A stretch of 64,000 nt of DNA from Protonemura montana (Eukaryota; Arthropoda; Insecta; Plecoptera; Nemouridae): contig OX387612.1 of assembly GCA_947568835.1 (NCBI GenBank), forward strand, positions 12,774,001-12,838,000, read 5' to 3'. How positions within the stretch are numbered: the first letter of the stretch is position 1; every line of letters starts with the position of its first letter. This document shows, piece by piece, positions 62,570 to 64,000 of the stretch. Under the pieces are notes generated by a model. The model saw nothing but the letters and a program-made list of their open reading frames with translations. It did not search any database and was not told the DNA's origin. Made by a program: the position numbers and the translations under genes.

Positions 62570-63474
62570 CAGTACTTTTTTAATTTTTCTCCAATCTTAG
62601 GTACATATGGTAAAACTGTGATGGATTTGATTTCATCGAAACTGTTTTCACTAATTCCCTTTTCAACTGTCTCAGAGTTTATTTTCCTACTTTCTTTATT
62701 TTTTAATCGATTCATTTTTTCAAGTACTCTTCTTATTTCTTTGGTTTTATAATCATTCTGTTGAAAAATTGTCCTAAGTGTTTCTTTTTCTGCCTCGAAG
62801 TGTTCCTCATCTGTTAATCTCGCTGATCTTGTCGCTAATGTGTTTAGTACCCCCTGTTTTTTCCGAGGATGATGACATGAATCTGCGTGTAAAACCCTGG
62901 TTGTGTTTGTTTTATTTTTGTAGACTTTGTGCCCTAATGAGCCATCTTCTTTTCTAATAACCAAAACATCAAGAAAAGCTAAACATCTATTCTCTTCTAC
63001 CTTCATAGTGAATTTTATCCTATCATGCTGTCTATTTATGTGTTCTAATAATGTATCCAAATATTCTCTCTCATGTTGCCAAACCAAAAAAGTGTCATCT
63101 ACATATCTGAAGAAGCATCTGGACTTGAGTTCTGCACTATTCAACGCTATTGTCTCTAGATTATCCATGAAGATATTTGCTAATGCTGGAGATAAAGGTG
63201 ACCCCATTGCTATTCCTTCTTTCTGCTGATAAATATGACCGTCCCATAAGAAATAATTGCACTTTAAACATTCTTCTATCAAATTGATCAACGTTATTGG
63301 TAGCCTAAACTTTCTATTATTTGTCTTCAAAATTCCTATCGTTTTGTTAAATGGAATGTTACTAAATAGTCCAACAACATCTAAACTAACCAGCATATCT
63401 CCTTCTTCCAAATGCACCTGTTTTACCTTTGATAAAAAGTCTTGAGAATTCTTTACAAATAATTTAGCCTTCAT
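62566..63474 (-). pseudogene. Penelope-like reverse transcriptase
   Basis: The RT core has VSLDVVGLFSNIPFNKTI (first catalytic Asp), KEGIAMGSPLSPALANIFM, FFRYVDDTFLVW (YVDD), FTMKVEENRCLAFLDVLV and a basic C-terminal connector. This order and the I.MGSP.SP block are those of Penelope-like RTs, which are related to telomerase. It is open for 302 codons, then breaks before the endonuclease. Confidence 0.9.
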
Positions 63475-64000
63475 TACTGGTTCATTACTGGACTTTTCCT
63501 ATGGTTCTAGCTATTTCATGTGCTGGTGCACCTATCACACTGGTTACAAGTTGCATTGGCACTTCCATCTCTTCTCAACTATCCTCTGCTTTTCCCAATC
63601 TATTTTGTGAATTTTTGGTAACCCATAAGCTTTTGGAATGATTGATTCTTTTGGAACTAATTCTCTTATTAACTTTTCTTCTACTGGCGCTTTCTCTAAG
63701 TATTCTGTTTATCTCTTCTCAAATTTTGTTGTGGGGTCTTTATTCAGTTTTACGTAATCCTCTGATGGTATAACTTCATCCATTTGCCTTTTGTAATCTT
63801 CTGTATTCATAATAACTGTTGAATTCCCTTTGTCTGCTTTCAAAATTACTACCTTCTTATTTTTCTTCAATTCCCTCAAAGCTTCTGTCTCTTCTGGTTT
63901 TGTGTTTTGTTTAAACTCTTCTGTTTTTCCCTTCCTTCAAATGTATGCTACATCCTGTCTTATAACATCTGCTAATTTGAAAGGTAACCTTTTAACTGCA
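63475..64000 (-). pseudogene. Penelope-like RT N-terminal part, runs off the window
   Basis: In the minus frames, pieces such as KKNKKVVILKADKG, TVIMNTEDYKRQMDE, LNKDPTTKFE and IPKAYGLPKIHK appear, typical of the region upstream of the RT fingers. Several stops and a frameshift near 63475-63500 break it. The element continues beyond 64000. Confidence 0.75.

Overview
The window is invertebrate (bilaterian) animal DNA. It has split genes with GT-AG introns, a SERCA Ca2+ pump gene whose protein is closest to arthropod-type SERCA, SINEs with RNA-gene heads, and a wide mix of animal transposons (Ty3/gypsy, CR1-group LINE, Penelope-like, Harbinger, hAT, Mutator-like). Nothing points to bacteria or plasmids. 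I cannot fix the phylum from sequence alone.

Layout. 1-4030: a rearranged minus-strand Ty3/gypsy element with 193-bp LTRs, a tRNA-Trp primer-binding site and a fold-back end. 4400-8030: a Harbinger transposon relic (transposase plus Myb-type partner exon) and a LINE 3' fragment. 8860-9474: minisatellites. 9817-18423 (minus): a broken DUF7869-type gene, split by a repeated 1.3-kb element (10628-11995) and by a full-length LINE (12249-17568) with intact ORFs. The LINE ORF1 combines a PHD finger, a TARG1-like macrodomain and an SGNH hydrolase. 18700-20600: 148-bp and other repeats. 22274-29188 (plus): a five-exon, 143-residue gene of unknown function whose introns hold tRNA-fragment arrays, an 11-mer array, a hAT MITE and a 5S-headed SINE. 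29200-34500: more SINE and repeat copies, a Mutator-like relic and a pentanucleotide satellite.

35112-41321 (plus): a SERCA-type Ca2+-ATPase gene. It lacks the exons for TM2 and the actuator domain, carries an in-frame TAG, and has tandemly copied splice acceptors in two introns. 42969-45402 (minus) and 45539-53189 (plus): a CCDC157-like and an FBXL4-like gene, diverging from a 136-bp shared promoter region. The FBXL4-like gene contains a 14-copy tRNA-fragment array, the second copy of the 1.3-kb element (inside a hAT relic) and, after its LRR exon, a 6-kb pentameric satellite. 59220-64000: a decayed LINE with an (AATAC)n tail, then a minus-strand Penelope-like element that runs off the end.

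A theme is tandem amplification of short functional pieces: tRNA D-arm/anticodon segments, the 5S internal promoter, 3' splice sites and a LINE reading-frame segment. The host genes do not form one pathway. Functional names are by recognition of family motifs; no database search was run.
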